A stretch of DNA of 51,594 nt from a virus: positions 1-51,594 of IMG/VR virus record IMGVR_UViG_3300035070_001383; one strand, written 5' to 3'. Shown here piece after piece: positions 14,138 through 23,286 of this stretch (the stretch's first letter is position 1; every line of letters begins with the position of its first letter). The notes under the pieces were generated by a model, which saw only the letters and a list, made by a program, of their open reading frames with translations, was not told the origin of the DNA and ran no database searches. The position numbers and the translations under genes were made by a program.

Positions 14138-16858
14138 ATGTTAGATTTTGTATTAAAAGTAAGCAGCGACGGTGTTAATTATAATAACGCTGACCTATTC
14201 CCTGACCAAGAGTTAGACTTTGAGATAGACTTCTACGACTCACTGTCCGTTGACAGTATTAAGATGCCTTTCTTTACGGATATAAAGCTGCCTCTAACAA
14301 CCAACAACCAATCCTCTAACGTGTTCAACTTTAATGTAGACACGTCTTCAGGTGCGGACTTTCCGCGCTCAGACTTTTTCTTTGAGCTTAATATATTCGA
14401 CGCAACAGGCACATTAACTTCTATATCGGGAATACTTAACGTGAGGAGCTTCGAGTACAATAGCTCAGAGCCTTACATTCAGGTGGAGCTAAAAGACCAA
14501 ATAAGTCACTACCTGTCCAAGTCTAAGGACGTTAATATATCAGAGCTTTACAGTCAGACAGAATACTCTACAGATTATCAGCTAACAAACTTCGTTAGGC
14601 TCGCACAAGGCGGCACTGTCGCAGGTGGTCAAGCAGGTCTTATAGGCGTTCACCCTGACCCTGACGCTGCTATCATATTCCCATACGTCGATATGAACAA
14701 TGACCTAGATTCCTTAGGTTACGCACAGAGAGCCTTTATGGAGTACGGAACAGGGAGAGGCAGAACAGCATTTGTTCCCGCTTTTTCTGTAACCAAGTTC
14801 TTGGAGTATCTAGGCCAATACCTAACCGCTAATACTATAGACGTTAGAGTTGACTCTAAGCTGTTTGGTGTAGGTGAGTTTGACGGAAACCCTTACGACA
14901 GCACTATGGCCCCTGAACGACTAAGGTTTATCAACACGTCTCATATGCTAGCGAAGCAAAGCGTTAACACTAGAACCTTCACTATTCAGCAAGCACTAGC
15001 TTGGGTTGGGACGAATATCTCTATGAATCAGATTTACGGTACGTTCAAGGAGAACAAAGACTTCAGAACGAACTATTGGGGGAGTATGGAGATATCAGGA
15101 AACGCGGGTGGCGTAAGCGCTGACACTTGGTCACAGGCTAATTGGGGAGCTAAGAGAAACTCTACCTCATATCCAACTAGCTCAAACGACTCTGTTAGAG
15201 GTTGGTTCTGCCCTAAGGTTTCCTACAAGGCAAACTTAAGGCTTAACGGAAATCCTACTTCTGTAACTATATCTAGGATGGACTTAGAGATTCCTGTTAC
15301 CAACGAGGACGAAATGGTTAGTGACATATCTGTTGCAAATACCACGGCTAAGTTTACTCCGTATATCGGTATATACGAGGATGGTATGATGCTTAAGAAG
15401 ATTGCTTTAGAGGACTCTAACGGCGACGCTCTAGAGCTTTCTCCTACAGGACGTGCTTTTGGTAACTCAAACAAAACCGACTCTAGCTCGCTAGGCGCAC
15501 AAGACTACATACACAGCAACGGAGACAAGGCGCTAGTCAATGAAGGCGGTGGCGGTATCTACGATACTCTTAAGTTTGAGAACATAACTGCTTACTTCCC
15601 TGACGACATAGACATAGAGGTAAATGGAGCTTCTAGGTATTCCGTGAACTACTTCCTAGAGCCTATAGAGGGCACTGTGCAGGTTACTACTGTAGATACG
15701 TTTGTGTCTAACGGCGGAACTGTTATGGCTATGGCTACGGAGTCTGTTAAAGACAAGGAGATATACGAGCTGAAGAAACTGATAACTAGAATACCTACAC
15801 TTACAGAGGCTGCTAAACTAGACATTACGTTTAGAGCTTCAGAAGACTTCTTGCCTCACAACAGTACAGACCTTATAAACATACAGGATTCTATAGCACA
15901 GACAACTACTGATACTATATACGATACCCTATTGGCTATATGTAAAAGGTTCAACTGTAACTTGCTATACGATTACGACAGCGCAACCTCTGAGCATATA
16001 CTGAGAGTAGACCCGTTGCACATAGCTAGAAACGGTTCTGAGAACGTTTACTCTATGGCTGACGACGCTGTATCTATTAAACTTTCTGAAGGCGGTAGTA
16101 AGATTAAGGCTCTTTCTTTAATCAACGAGGACTACGACGCTTACTACGACGACGAAGACAACGACGGTGTAACTATTGGCTCTACAAAGCAGACAATAAA
16201 CGAGGATGCCGCTAAGGACTTGGAAGTTAAGTTTGATTCGTCTATATTTTACAAGTCTGTATGTGGGGAAGAAACTGTGGAAAGACCCGCTAACCTAGAG
16301 TCGGGAGCATTTAGCTCAGAGCAACTAGGGCTAGCGTCTAACATACACGCGCTAAACAATGACATAGGGCTGAGGTTTGCTTTTGTACAGCCACAGAACT
16401 ACACGACGAATATACTACACCCGTTTATAGTTTACAACGAGGATATTACACTTAGCGGAGCTATGAAGACGGAGACTGAGAGAATATATACTCTAGAGGC
16501 TTACGATAATGGTGGCTCAGGATTCGGTGAACTCAGCAACGGTAACGCTAGAATGATATTCAACGGTCAGTTGTCTCACGTGAACGGACAGGGATGGGAT
16601 TTAAGAGCCGAAGACGAGAGCGGTAACACTACGGACTACTACGACCTTTATAGTGAAGGAGAAGCGCTCCTAATGGCTAATAACAGCATTATAGAGTTTG
16701 GTATGGTAGTAACTGTAGATAAGGTCGCGAACTTAGACTTCTTCCTACAGACACTTACAGCTCCAAACATAACTCCTAACAATATATTTGTGAAGAGTGC
16801 TAAGGGTAAAGTGTACGGTGACTTTGTGTATTTAACTATCGAAGCACTAATAGATTAA
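14138..16858 (+). CDS. Large tail-tip or baseplate protein, 906 aa
   Basis: A 906-residue acidic, beta-rich protein that starts two bases after the preceding stop. The first 130 residues (MLDFVLKVSSDGVNYNNADL, with LELDFEID-like strands) look like an assembly domain. The region around 540-640 (KKLITRIPTLTEAAKLDITF then LLAICKRFNCNLLYDYD) resembles hub-type folds found in tail-tip proteins. Placed after the tape measure and before the capsid operon, it most likely forms the tail tip hub. No catalytic motif is seen. Confidence 0.6.
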   Translation: MLDFVLKVSSDGVNYNNADLFPDQELDFEIDFYDSLSVDSIKMPFFTDIKLPLTTNNQSSNVFNFNVDTSSGADFPRSDFFFELNIFDATGTLTSISGILNVRSFEYNSSEPYIQVELKDQISHYLSKSKDVNISELYSQTEYSTDYQLTNFVRLAQGGTVAGGQAGLIGVHPDPDAAIIFPYVDMNNDLDSLGYAQRAFMEYGTGRGRTAFVPAFSVTKFLEYLGQYLTANTIDVRVDSKLFGVGEFDGNPYDSTMAPERLRFINTSHMLAKQSVNTRTFTIQQALAWVGTNISMNQIYGTFKENKDFRTNYWGSMEISGNAGGVSADTWSQANWGAKRNSTSYPTSSNDSVRGWFCPKVSYKANLRLNGNPTSVTISRMDLEIPVTNEDEMVSDISVANTTAKFTPYIGIYEDGMMLKKIALEDSNGDALELSPTGRAFGNSNKTDSSSLGAQDYIHSNGDKALVNEGGGGIYDTLKFENITAYFPDDIDIEVNGASRYSVNYFLEPIEGTVQVTTVDTFVSNGGTVMAMATESVKDKEIYELKKLITRIPTLTEAAKLDITFRASEDFLPHNSTDLINIQDSIAQTTTDTIYDTLLAICKRFNCNLLYDYDSATSEHILRVDPLHIARNGSENVYSMADDAVSIKLSEGGSKIKALSLINEDYDAYYDDEDNDGVTIGSTKQTINEDAAKDLEVKFDSSIFYKSVCGEETVERPANLESGAFSSEQLGLASNIHALNNDIGLRFAFVQPQNYTTNILHPFIVYNEDITLSGAMKTETERIYTLEAYDNGGSGFGELSNGNARMIFNGQLSHVNGQGWDLRAEDESGNTTDYYDLYSEGEALLMANNSIIEFGMVVTVDKVANLDFFLQTLTAPNITPNNIFVKSAKGKVYGDFVYLTIEALID

Positions 16859-16860
16859 TT

Positions 16861-16877
16861 TCGTAAATTATAAAAAG
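16861..16877 (+). promoter_or_regulatory. Late promoter-like motif, copy 3
   Basis: Exact TCGTAAATTATAAAAAG two bases after the stop of the 906-aa gene and 12 bases before the protease-scaffold ATG. It would drive the capsid module, which must be highly expressed. Confidence 0.6.
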
Positions 16878-16889
16878 AGAGTAATATTT

Positions 16890-18236
16890 ATGGCTACGTA
16901 TAATGACTATCCTGAATCAGCTTCTAACAACGCTAAGAAAGTGTTGGCTTGGAAGAAGAAATACGGTAGTGAAGTCAAGGGTATGACCTCTGTGGGATGG
17001 ACTCGCGCGAACCAATTGGCTAGCAATGAGAAACTCTCATACAAAACAATCGCACGTATGGCTGCTTTTAAGCGCCACCAAAAGAACGCTGCTATTGACC
17101 CTAAGTATAAGTCTACTCCTTGGAAGGACAGAGGCTACGTTGCTTGGTTAGGTTGGGGCGGAACGTCAGGAGTTAATTGGGCTATTAAAAAAGCCGAGTC
17201 TCTACGTAACTCAATGAGCGAACAAGAATTTGATGCTATGAACGAATTACCATTATTTAACATCACCCTAGACGACTTTGTAGAGGGTATGTATAAAATA
17301 TCATTAGTAGACAAGCCTGCTATCGAAGAGAACTTCCTTTACTTCAGTGAAGCGAAAGCACCTGTGCTAGAGTTCGCAAACGATGAGAAGAAAGAAGTAG
17401 TAGGCCCTATAATGATTCCTAACAAACCAATCCTCAGACATTCCCCTGAGAAAGGTTATTACAATGTTCAATTTACTGAAGAGATTATCCAAGAGATAAT
17501 GTACAAGTACAGTAAGGACGGACTTTGGAACTCATTCGGCATACACCACTCGTATGACACGCACGATGTGACTATGCTAGAAGTTTGGATGAAAGAGTCT
17601 GATAACGATAAGTCTAAGGACTATGGTTACGACCTTCCAAACGGAACAGTATTCGTTAAGACTAAGATTGAGTCTGATGAATTATTCAACGCTATCAAAA
17701 ACGGAGAGGTAAATGGCTTCTCTATTGAAATTGAAGCGAATATAGAACTAACTAATACAGAAGAAGAAATGAACGAATTTTCATTTGGTATGGAGTTGGG
17801 CAAAATGATTTCACGTATTGAGGCTTTAGAGGCTCAGAACGCTGAGTTCGCTGCTCAACTTGAGAACTTCAACGCTCCTACAGAGGAAGTTGTCGAGACT
17901 ATGGAAGAGGTTTCTATCGAACTGAACGAAGAAGAAGCAATTGAAGAAGTAGCTGAAGAAGCTGCTGAAGAGGTTGTTGCTGAAGAAGCTCAGGAAGAAG
18001 TTGCTGAAGTCGTAGAAGAAGAGCTGTCAGTCGTTGACGAGACAGTTGTAGAAGAAACAGTAGAGGAAGAGTTTTCTGCGGAAGAAGAAGTTAACGAAGA
18101 AAAGGTTGAGGAGGAATTTGCAGCACTTCAAAATGAAGAAGAAGTTGTAGAAGAGCCAAACACCGTTCTTGAGTTCAACGGAATCACTCCTGAGAAGGTT
18201 AACTTAGTTAACGACTTCTTTGCTCGTTTCAAATAA
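16890..18236 (+). CDS. XkdF-like prohead protease fused to a Glu-rich scaffold
   Basis: A 448-residue three-part protein. Residues 1-105 are a phage structural domain with SASNNAKKVLAWKKKYG, WTRANQLA and IARMAAFKRHQKN, ending in GYVAWLGWGGTSGVNWA. Residues about 125-290 match the XkdF putative serine protease family (MYKISLVDKPAIEENF, ...FGIHHSYDTH..., EVWM...DKS, GFSIEIEAN). Residues about 300-430 are a very acidic, Glu/Val-rich coiled scaffold, ending with a short conserved tail. It probably guides capsid assembly and then clears its own scaffold. It sits directly before the major capsid gene. Confidence 0.8.
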   Translation: MATYNDYPESASNNAKKVLAWKKKYGSEVKGMTSVGWTRANQLASNEKLSYKTIARMAAFKRHQKNAAIDPKYKSTPWKDRGYVAWLGWGGTSGVNWAIKKAESLRNSMSEQEFDAMNELPLFNITLDDFVEGMYKISLVDKPAIEENFLYFSEAKAPVLEFANDEKKEVVGPIMIPNKPILRHSPEKGYYNVQFTEEIIQEIMYKYSKDGLWNSFGIHHSYDTHDVTMLEVWMKESDNDKSKDYGYDLPNGTVFVKTKIESDELFNAIKNGEVNGFSIEIEANIELTNTEEEMNEFSFGMELGKMISRIEALEAQNAEFAAQLENFNAPTEEVVETMEEVSIELNEEEAIEEVAEEAAEEVVAEEAQEEVAEVVEEELSVVDETVVEETVEEEFSAEEEVNEEKVEEEFAALQNEEEVVEEPNTVLEFNGITPEKVNLVNDFFARFK

Positions 18237-18271
18237 TCAATTACTAATATAATACTCTAAACAAAAACAAA

Positions 18272-19168
18272 ATGAGTTTATCTATTTCAAATTTGCCTTA
18301 CGGCGACAGACGTCCTGATACTTTCATCGATACTATGGTGAAAAGTGCAGGTGTATTAAACCGCTTCCGTCTTGTTGACGGTGTGAAGAACAAAGTAAAT
18401 GTTCCTATCTTTGACGCTGCTTTAACTTTCGGTACAGATATCTGTGCTTGGGATCCACAGAGCACTGCTACTATCGGTGAGAAAGAAATGAGCGTTGACA
18501 CTTACAAGTGGTCATTCCTTAACTGTAAAGATGCTCTTGAGTCTTCTTACCGTGGTTTGATGCTTAAGCAAGGTCAGCACAATGCTGAGACTATGGACGC
18601 TGAGTTCAAGGATTGGGTTTTCGATTACTTCGCTAAATTATCTGCTCAGAAAGCACTTGAGTTGGCTGCTACTAAATTAGTAACTGAATTAGACGCTGAT
18701 GCTAACATCATCGCTTTGGATACTAACGTTGCTACTATCTCTAAGGCTAACGTATTGGGTGTATTGGAAGCTGCTTACGGCGCAATGAGCGACGTTATGT
18801 TGTCTGCTATCTTCGGAGATGCTGACCGTGCTTACCGTCCTGCATTCTTTATGGGTACTGCTGCTTACCAAAGCTACCAATTGGCTATCGCTGACAAGTT
18901 CACGACTACTCCACAAGGTATCATCGAAGGCGCTATCCCTCAGTACTTGGGTATGGAGATTATCCACTTCCCTTCAATGGCTGCTAACGAGGTTCTCGTT
19001 TCTGCTCCTGATAACATCGTAATGCTTACTGACGACTACAATGACGTTAAAGCTATCGATATGAAGTACGAAGCTGAATTGTCTTCTGATAAAGTATGGG
19101 GTCAGTTCAAATTAGGTTTCTCTTACTTGAAGTCTGAAGAAATCGTTTACGGTAAAGACCGCGCTTAA
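18272..19168 (+). CDS. Major capsid protein
   Basis: A 298-residue protein following the protease-scaffold gene, in the place and size range of HK97-fold capsid proteins without a cleaved delta domain. The middle (FKDWVFDYFAKLSAQKALEL) is a likely spine helix and the C-terminal half is beta-rich (MGTAAYQSYQLAIADKF, PQYLGMEIIHFPSM). Codons are strongly biased to GCT, ACT, TCT and GAC compared with its neighbours, as expected for a very highly expressed gene. The upstream gap is A-rich without a Shine-Dalgarno sequence. Confidence 0.88.
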   Translation: MSLSISNLPYGDRRPDTFIDTMVKSAGVLNRFRLVDGVKNKVNVPIFDAALTFGTDICAWDPQSTATIGEKEMSVDTYKWSFLNCKDALESSYRGLMLKQGQHNAETMDAEFKDWVFDYFAKLSAQKALELAATKLVTELDADANIIALDTNVATISKANVLGVLEAAYGAMSDVMLSAIFGDADRAYRPAFFMGTAAYQSYQLAIADKFTTTPQGIIEGAIPQYLGMEIIHFPSMAANEVLVSAPDNIVMLTDDYNDVKAIDMKYEAELSSDKVWGQFKLGFSYLKSEEIVYGKDRA

Positions 19169-19189
19169 TCAATTAATTAACAGTGAGGG

Positions 19190-19209
19190 GGAGAGCTTAG
19201 TCTCTCTCC
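19190..19209 (+). terminator. Hairpin after the capsid gene
   Basis: GGAGAG...CTCTCC with an eight-base loop, 21 bases after the capsid stop. There is no T-run, so it may act as a processing or mRNA-stability hairpin rather than a true terminator. Confidence 0.35.
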
Positions 19210-19235
19210 TAAACTAACCTAAAAGACATAAAAAA

Positions 19236-19799
19236 ATGGCTTGTAATGTAAATCTTTCAGGTATCTCTTTCTCTTGTACTGACCTTCCCGTTGGTGGATT
19301 GACTCAGGTTTTAATCGGAGAAAAAGCTGACCTAGACGCTCTTGTATCAGTTGAGGCTGACAAGACTAACGTTGCTTACGGAGAGGTTACTATCACACCT
19401 ACTAGTGCTAACTTGTTAGCTGACGGTGACGTTGTTGAATTGAACTTCAATAACAAAGATGGTTTCTCTGTATTTAACGATGTTAAAACTGTAAACGGAG
19501 ACGGCTCTGTTTCTTCTATTCCTACTATCGCTATCGAGTTCCCTGTAATGAACGTAGCGAAGCGTGATGCTCTTGAGCAAATGGCTGTAGGTGGTGCTGA
19601 GTTAGTAGCTTTCGTTCAGACTGCTGCGGGTACTCATCACTTAGTTGGTTTCGAGTACGGATTGTACGCAGGAACTGTTGATGGAACTTCAGGTGCTTCA
19701 CGTACTGACAAGAACCGTTACCAATTGACTTTAACAGGCGAGGAAAGCTCTTTGGCTTTTGCTTTGACTGCTGCTAATTGGACTGCAATCGCAGGATAA
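19236..19799 (+). CDS. Major tail tube protein (candidate)
   Basis: A 187-residue beta-rich protein starting MACNVNLSGISFSCTDLPVG. It has the size and the highly expressed codon use of a tail-tube subunit, comes right after the capsid gene and is followed by a strong terminator. The next gene encodes a relative with the same layout (short Cys-containing start, VGG near residue 20, KDG near 75, long beta region). Confidence 0.7.
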   Translation: MACNVNLSGISFSCTDLPVGGLTQVLIGEKADLDALVSVEADKTNVAYGEVTITPTSANLLADGDVVELNFNNKDGFSVFNDVKTVNGDGSVSSIPTIAIEFPVMNVAKRDALEQMAVGGAELVAFVQTAAGTHHLVGFEYGLYAGTVDGTSGASRTDKNRYQLTLTGEESSLAFALTAANWTAIAG

Positions 19800-19820
19800 T
19801 ATCTTGCATAGAATACTTAA

Positions 19821-19848
19821 GGGGGTGGGGGCAACCCCGCCCTTTTTT
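19821..19848 (+). terminator. Strong intrinsic terminator
   Basis: GGGTGGGG, four-base loop, CCCCGCCC, then TTTTTT: a textbook intrinsic terminator. It separates the abundant capsid and tube genes from the following fibre genes and should lower their expression. Confidence 0.85.
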
Positions 19849-19874
19849 CTAACTAACCACAATCAATAATTAAT

Positions 19875-20399
19875 ATGGCTTTCGACTGTTCAATAGCATT
19901 TAGCGACATAGATATCAACTGTCAGTTGATGGACGTAGGCGGTATCAAAGCTGTGGTTCTAGGAAAGCAGTGTGACTTAACTATGTCGTTCGACACCGTT
20001 ACAGGAACGACGCTAACGAGCTTAGACCTTGCAGACTATGTTAGGTTTCAGCACAACAAAAAAGACGGCTCTACGACGTTCTCAGAGTCTAAGACAACTA
20101 GCGGTGGCTTAGGTGTTGTTAACACCGATATAACTATACAGCTACCACGTCTAGACAACAAGGTGAATAAGTTGGACTTTATGAGTCGCAGACAAGATAT
20201 AGTCTGTCTTATGCTACACAACAACGGCAGTATAACTGTTAGTGGCTTTATGGACGGGCTAACAATGGATTACTCCGCAACTAGCGGAACAGGATTAAGG
20301 GATAAGTCTTTCGTGGACGTTAAGCTGTCAGCAACGAGTTGGATATCTTCTATAGTTTTGGACGATGACTCTGCACTCACAACACCGCTTTTCGGATAA
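19875..20399 (+). CDS. Second tail tube-like protein (paralog)
   Basis: A 174-residue protein related to the preceding tube candidate: a similar start (MAFDCSIAFSDIDINCQLMD), VGGIKAVVLGKQCDL against VGGLTQVLIGEKADL, and a common NKKDG/NNKDG word near the middle. Its codon use is ordinary, so it is probably a minor component such as a tail initiator or tip version of the tube protein. Stop overlaps the next start (TAATG). Confidence 0.6.
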   Translation: MAFDCSIAFSDIDINCQLMDVGGIKAVVLGKQCDLTMSFDTVTGTTLTSLDLADYVRFQHNKKDGSTTFSESKTTSGGLGVVNTDITIQLPRLDNKVNKLDFMSRRQDIVCLMLHNNGSITVSGFMDGLTMDYSATSGTGLRDKSFVDVKLSATSWISSIVLDDDSALTTPLFG

Positions 20400-20587
20400 T
20401 GTATACGTTAGGAAGGCAAATCGGATATAGCTCAAATTGTGTGTCGACAGGAACAAGCGCGACGTACATAGAGAACAGGCACTATTACTCTTGCACAGTC
20501 ATAACAATCCCGCCAATAACTTGGGACTTGTGGGCAGTGAATTGGGAAACTATTACAACTAATTGGGAAAACGAGGTATATAACTAA
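20399..20587 (+). CDS. Small Trp-rich late protein, 62 aa
   Basis: A 62-residue protein with a Trp-rich tail (ITWDLWAVNWETITTNWENE) and a few Cys. Coupled by TAATG to the tube paralog and followed two bases later by a fibre-associated gene. Probably a small virion or assembly component; family not recognised. Confidence 0.6.
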   Translation: MYTLGRQIGYSSNCVSTGTSATYIENRHYYSCTVITIPPITWDLWAVNWETITTNWENEVYN

Positions 20588-20589
20588 CT

Positions 20590-21018
20590 ATGGCTACATT
20601 ACAGGGACAGCAACCAAAGGACACCTATAAGGGTCTGATTAAAACCTCTGACTCACAAGAGGCAACCACAGAGAAGAGCTTACAGGACGGTGCGGGAAAC
20701 GCATTGCCTATGAGTGTATCTCCTAGTTCTGTAGGTTTCTCAGGTGATATAAAAGACAACAATGGTAACGCGGGCACTACGGGTCAGGTGTTATCTAAGA
20801 CGCTAAACGGAACGGAGTGGTCAAACAGAACGTTTACCTTTACCCAAACAGTTAGCACAAACATATGGAGCATAACCCATAACATAGGTTCCTTCCCCGC
20901 AGTCACAGTTGTTGACTCGGTAGGTAACTTTGTTGTAGGAGACGTTTCTTATACCGACGATAGGTCGTTGACCTTGACGTTTAAAACTGCCTTCAAGGGT
21001 AAGGCTTATCTTAACTAA
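20590..21018 (+). CDS. Fibre-associated protein, first cassette
   Basis: A 142-residue protein whose last 60 residues (IWSITHNIGSFPAVTVVDS, then GDVSYTDDRSLTLTF and AFKGKAYLN) are a small beta domain common in phage tail-fibre regions. A relative of the same C-terminal domain is encoded at 30891-31205, again directly before a long fibre gene. This gene and the next therefore form a two-gene cassette present twice in different versions. Confidence 0.65.
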   Translation: MATLQGQQPKDTYKGLIKTSDSQEATTEKSLQDGAGNALPMSVSPSSVGFSGDIKDNNGNAGTTGQVLSKTLNGTEWSNRTFTFTQTVSTNIWSITHNIGSFPAVTVVDSVGNFVVGDVSYTDDRSLTLTFKTAFKGKAYLN

Positions 21019-21036
21019 TAACTAATAACAAAACAA

Positions 21037-22725
21037 ATGGCTTCTAAATTTTTGATTGACATTGACCTCAATGGTAATGAGATTCAGAACTTCGGTATTC
21101 AAACTACGGGAACTCTGCCTTCTACTCCATTTAACGGTCAGGTTGTAAACCACAGCGGCGTAATCAAAGTCTACGAGACATCTTCTACATCGTGGAAGTA
21201 TGTAGGTATGGCTGCTGACGGAACAACTATCACTGAGTCTTCAGGCGTTATCTCTGTAGGTGCAATACCTCAGTCTAGCGTTACAGGTCTTGCTACTTCT
21301 TTAGGCGGTAAGGTTGATGACTCTCAAGTATTAACAAACGTACCTTCAGGTGCGGTATTTACCGATACTACCTACACAGCAGGTGACGGTCTAGACCTAT
21401 CATCTACCGAGTTCGCTGTAGACTCTACAGTTGTTCGCACTTCAGGCGCACAGACTATCGGTGGCTCTAAGACATTCTCTAGCGACGTAATCGTTGAGGG
21501 TGACCTTACTGTAAGCGGCGCTGTAATCACTACATTGTCTGAGCAAGTTGAGATTGAGGATAACATCCTTCTACTTAACTCTAACGTAACAGGTACTCCT
21601 ACTGAGGACTCAGGTCTTGAGGTAGAGCGTGGAACAAGTGCAAACGCAAAATTAGTATGGGACGAGTCTGCTGACCGTTGGACATTTACTAACGACGGAA
21701 GTACTTTCTTTAACATTCCTGTATCTAGTGAGTACTCTACTGCTAACGATAACGATTTTGTTGACGGTGCTACATTTAACAGCGCTAACGGTGAGTTAAC
21801 TCTTAGCGTATCTTCACAGTCTGACGTTGTAGTTGACCTAGATGGACGCTACTTAACTTCGTTTACTGAGTCTAACGATTACGGAACTATCGCCGTATCA
21901 GGACAGACTTCTGTTGCTGCTTCAAGCGCAGGAGACACAGTTACCTTCGTAGGAGCGGGTGGTATGACTATCACTACAGGTACTGACGAGGTTACATTTA
22001 CTTCTGCTAACGATAACGACATCGACTACATTAGCGGTGCTTCTTTTGCTAGCGGTACGTTGACATTAACAGGTCAGGGTAACGCGGGTGCTTCTGTATC
22101 TTTAGACGGACGTTACTTACAGTCTTTCACTGAAACTGACCCTGTATTTACTGCTCACGTTGCTAACGGTATTACAGCAACCAAGATTTCAAATTGGGAT
22201 ACTGCTTTCGGTTGGGGCGACCACGGTGTTGAAGGATACCTAACTGCTGTACCTGCTGCGGGTATTGGTGCGGGTACTTACGGTGATGCTGCTGACGGTA
22301 CTAAGATTGATACAATCACAGTTGATGCTCAAGGTCGTGTAACTGCTCTTGCTACAGGCCCTGTAGTTGACAACAACACACAGCGTACTGACGAAGAGAT
22401 TGAAGACGTTGTAGGTGCAATGTTCAGCGGAAACATTGAAAGCGGTCTAAGCGTAGTCTACCAAGACTCTACTGCTGACATCGACGTTGTTACAACTCAC
22501 CACACTTACACTCATAGTGAGGCTAGCTACGCGGGTGGTACACTTAAGATTGGCGGTCACAACTTAGACTTATCAGCGGGTGCTGTAGTTCAGGTTTATG
22601 ACGTATCTTCAAGTAACTACCAACAGGTTGCTACAGACGTTGTATTAGACACGACCAACGTTGAGATTAGTGTAGTTCTACCTGCGGGAGATTGGAAAAT
22701 CATCGCACACGGAACAAGAGCTTAA
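21037..22725 (+). CDS. Long tail fibre protein, version 1
   Basis: A 562-residue fibre-like protein. The start FLIDIDLNGNEIQNFGIQ is a common virion-attachment motif and the body has repeated beta segments (SLDGRYL twice, VTFTSANDNDIDYI). NWDTAFGWGDHG near residue 390 is a word shared with many marine phage fibres. From about residue 250 onward the gene is identical to the C-terminal part of the gene at 31252, while residues 1-249 are its own. It lies at the left edge of the 7.7-kb repeat. Confidence 0.7.
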   Translation: MASKFLIDIDLNGNEIQNFGIQTTGTLPSTPFNGQVVNHSGVIKVYETSSTSWKYVGMAADGTTITESSGVISVGAIPQSSVTGLATSLGGKVDDSQVLTNVPSGAVFTDTTYTAGDGLDLSSTEFAVDSTVVRTSGAQTIGGSKTFSSDVIVEGDLTVSGAVITTLSEQVEIEDNILLLNSNVTGTPTEDSGLEVERGTSANAKLVWDESADRWTFTNDGSTFFNIPVSSEYSTANDNDFVDGATFNSANGELTLSVSSQSDVVVDLDGRYLTSFTESNDYGTIAVSGQTSVAASSAGDTVTFVGAGGMTITTGTDEVTFTSANDNDIDYISGASFASGTLTLTGQGNAGASVSLDGRYLQSFTETDPVFTAHVANGITATKISNWDTAFGWGDHGVEGYLTAVPAAGIGAGTYGDAADGTKIDTITVDAQGRVTALATGPVVDNNTQRTDEEIEDVVGAMFSGNIESGLSVVYQDSTADIDVVTTHHTYTHSEASYAGGTLKIGGHNLDLSAGAVVQVYDVSSSNYQQVATDVVLDTTNVEISVVLPAGDWKIIAHGTRA

Positions 22726-22739
22726 TAATAACTTTATAG

Positions 22740-22770
22740 CGGGGCGGTTAACGCCGCCCTTCTATTTTTT
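22740..22770 (+). terminator. Intrinsic terminator after fibre gene, copy A
   Basis: GGGCGG, six-base loop, CCGCCC, then TTCTATTTTTT. It ends transcripts of the long fibre gene. Confidence 0.75.
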
Positions 22771-22784
22771 AACCACAACAGAAT

Positions 22785-23282
22785 ATGGCTAATAAGGTAA
22801 TAACAGATTTAGAAGTAGACGGAACGGTAACTGCAACAAGCGGTAACTCGACTAATTGGAACACCGCTTACGGGTGGGGCGACCACGCGGGTCTTTACGA
22901 TAACTACAGTTCTTTTAACCTTAAGACCAACGGCACACAGCGTACTACCGTTTCTAGCGGCGGTACAGTTGATATCACAGCAGGAAGTAATGTAAGTGTT
23001 AGTTATAGCGCGGGTGGTGTGGTTACTCTCGCGTCTACTAATACTACGTATTCCGCGGGCACAGGTTTAGATTTGACAGGGACAGTTTTCTCTGTTGAGT
23101 CTGACTTGCGCGATGTATCCTATATAGGAAAGGATAGCAATAACTACATTCAGTTCAATGTAGACGGCAATGGACACACAGATTTCTACACAGCGGGTGC
23201 GTGGGTAGCTAGGCTACAGAGCGACGGTGAGCTTCACGTTAAAGGCGACATCGTAGCATTCTCTGATATCTTTAATCCTTAA
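22785..23282 (+). CDS. Short tail fibre protein, copy A
   Basis: A 165-residue beta-rich fibre protein with NWNTAYGWGDHAGLY near residue 25 and YSAGTGLDLTGTVFSV near 93, both words also present in the long fibre protein, so the two are related. The last 30 residues (WVARLQSDGELHVKGDIVAF) look like a fibre tip or chaperone-joining segment. Duplicated exactly at 32817. Confidence 0.65.
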   Translation: MANKVITDLEVDGTVTATSGNSTNWNTAYGWGDHAGLYDNYSSFNLKTNGTQRTTVSSGGTVDITAGSNVSVSYSAGGVVTLASTNTTYSAGTGLDLTGTVFSVESDLRDVSYIGKDSNNYIQFNVDGNGHTDFYTAGAWVARLQSDGELHVKGDIVAFSDIFNP

Positions 23283-23286
23283 TAGT

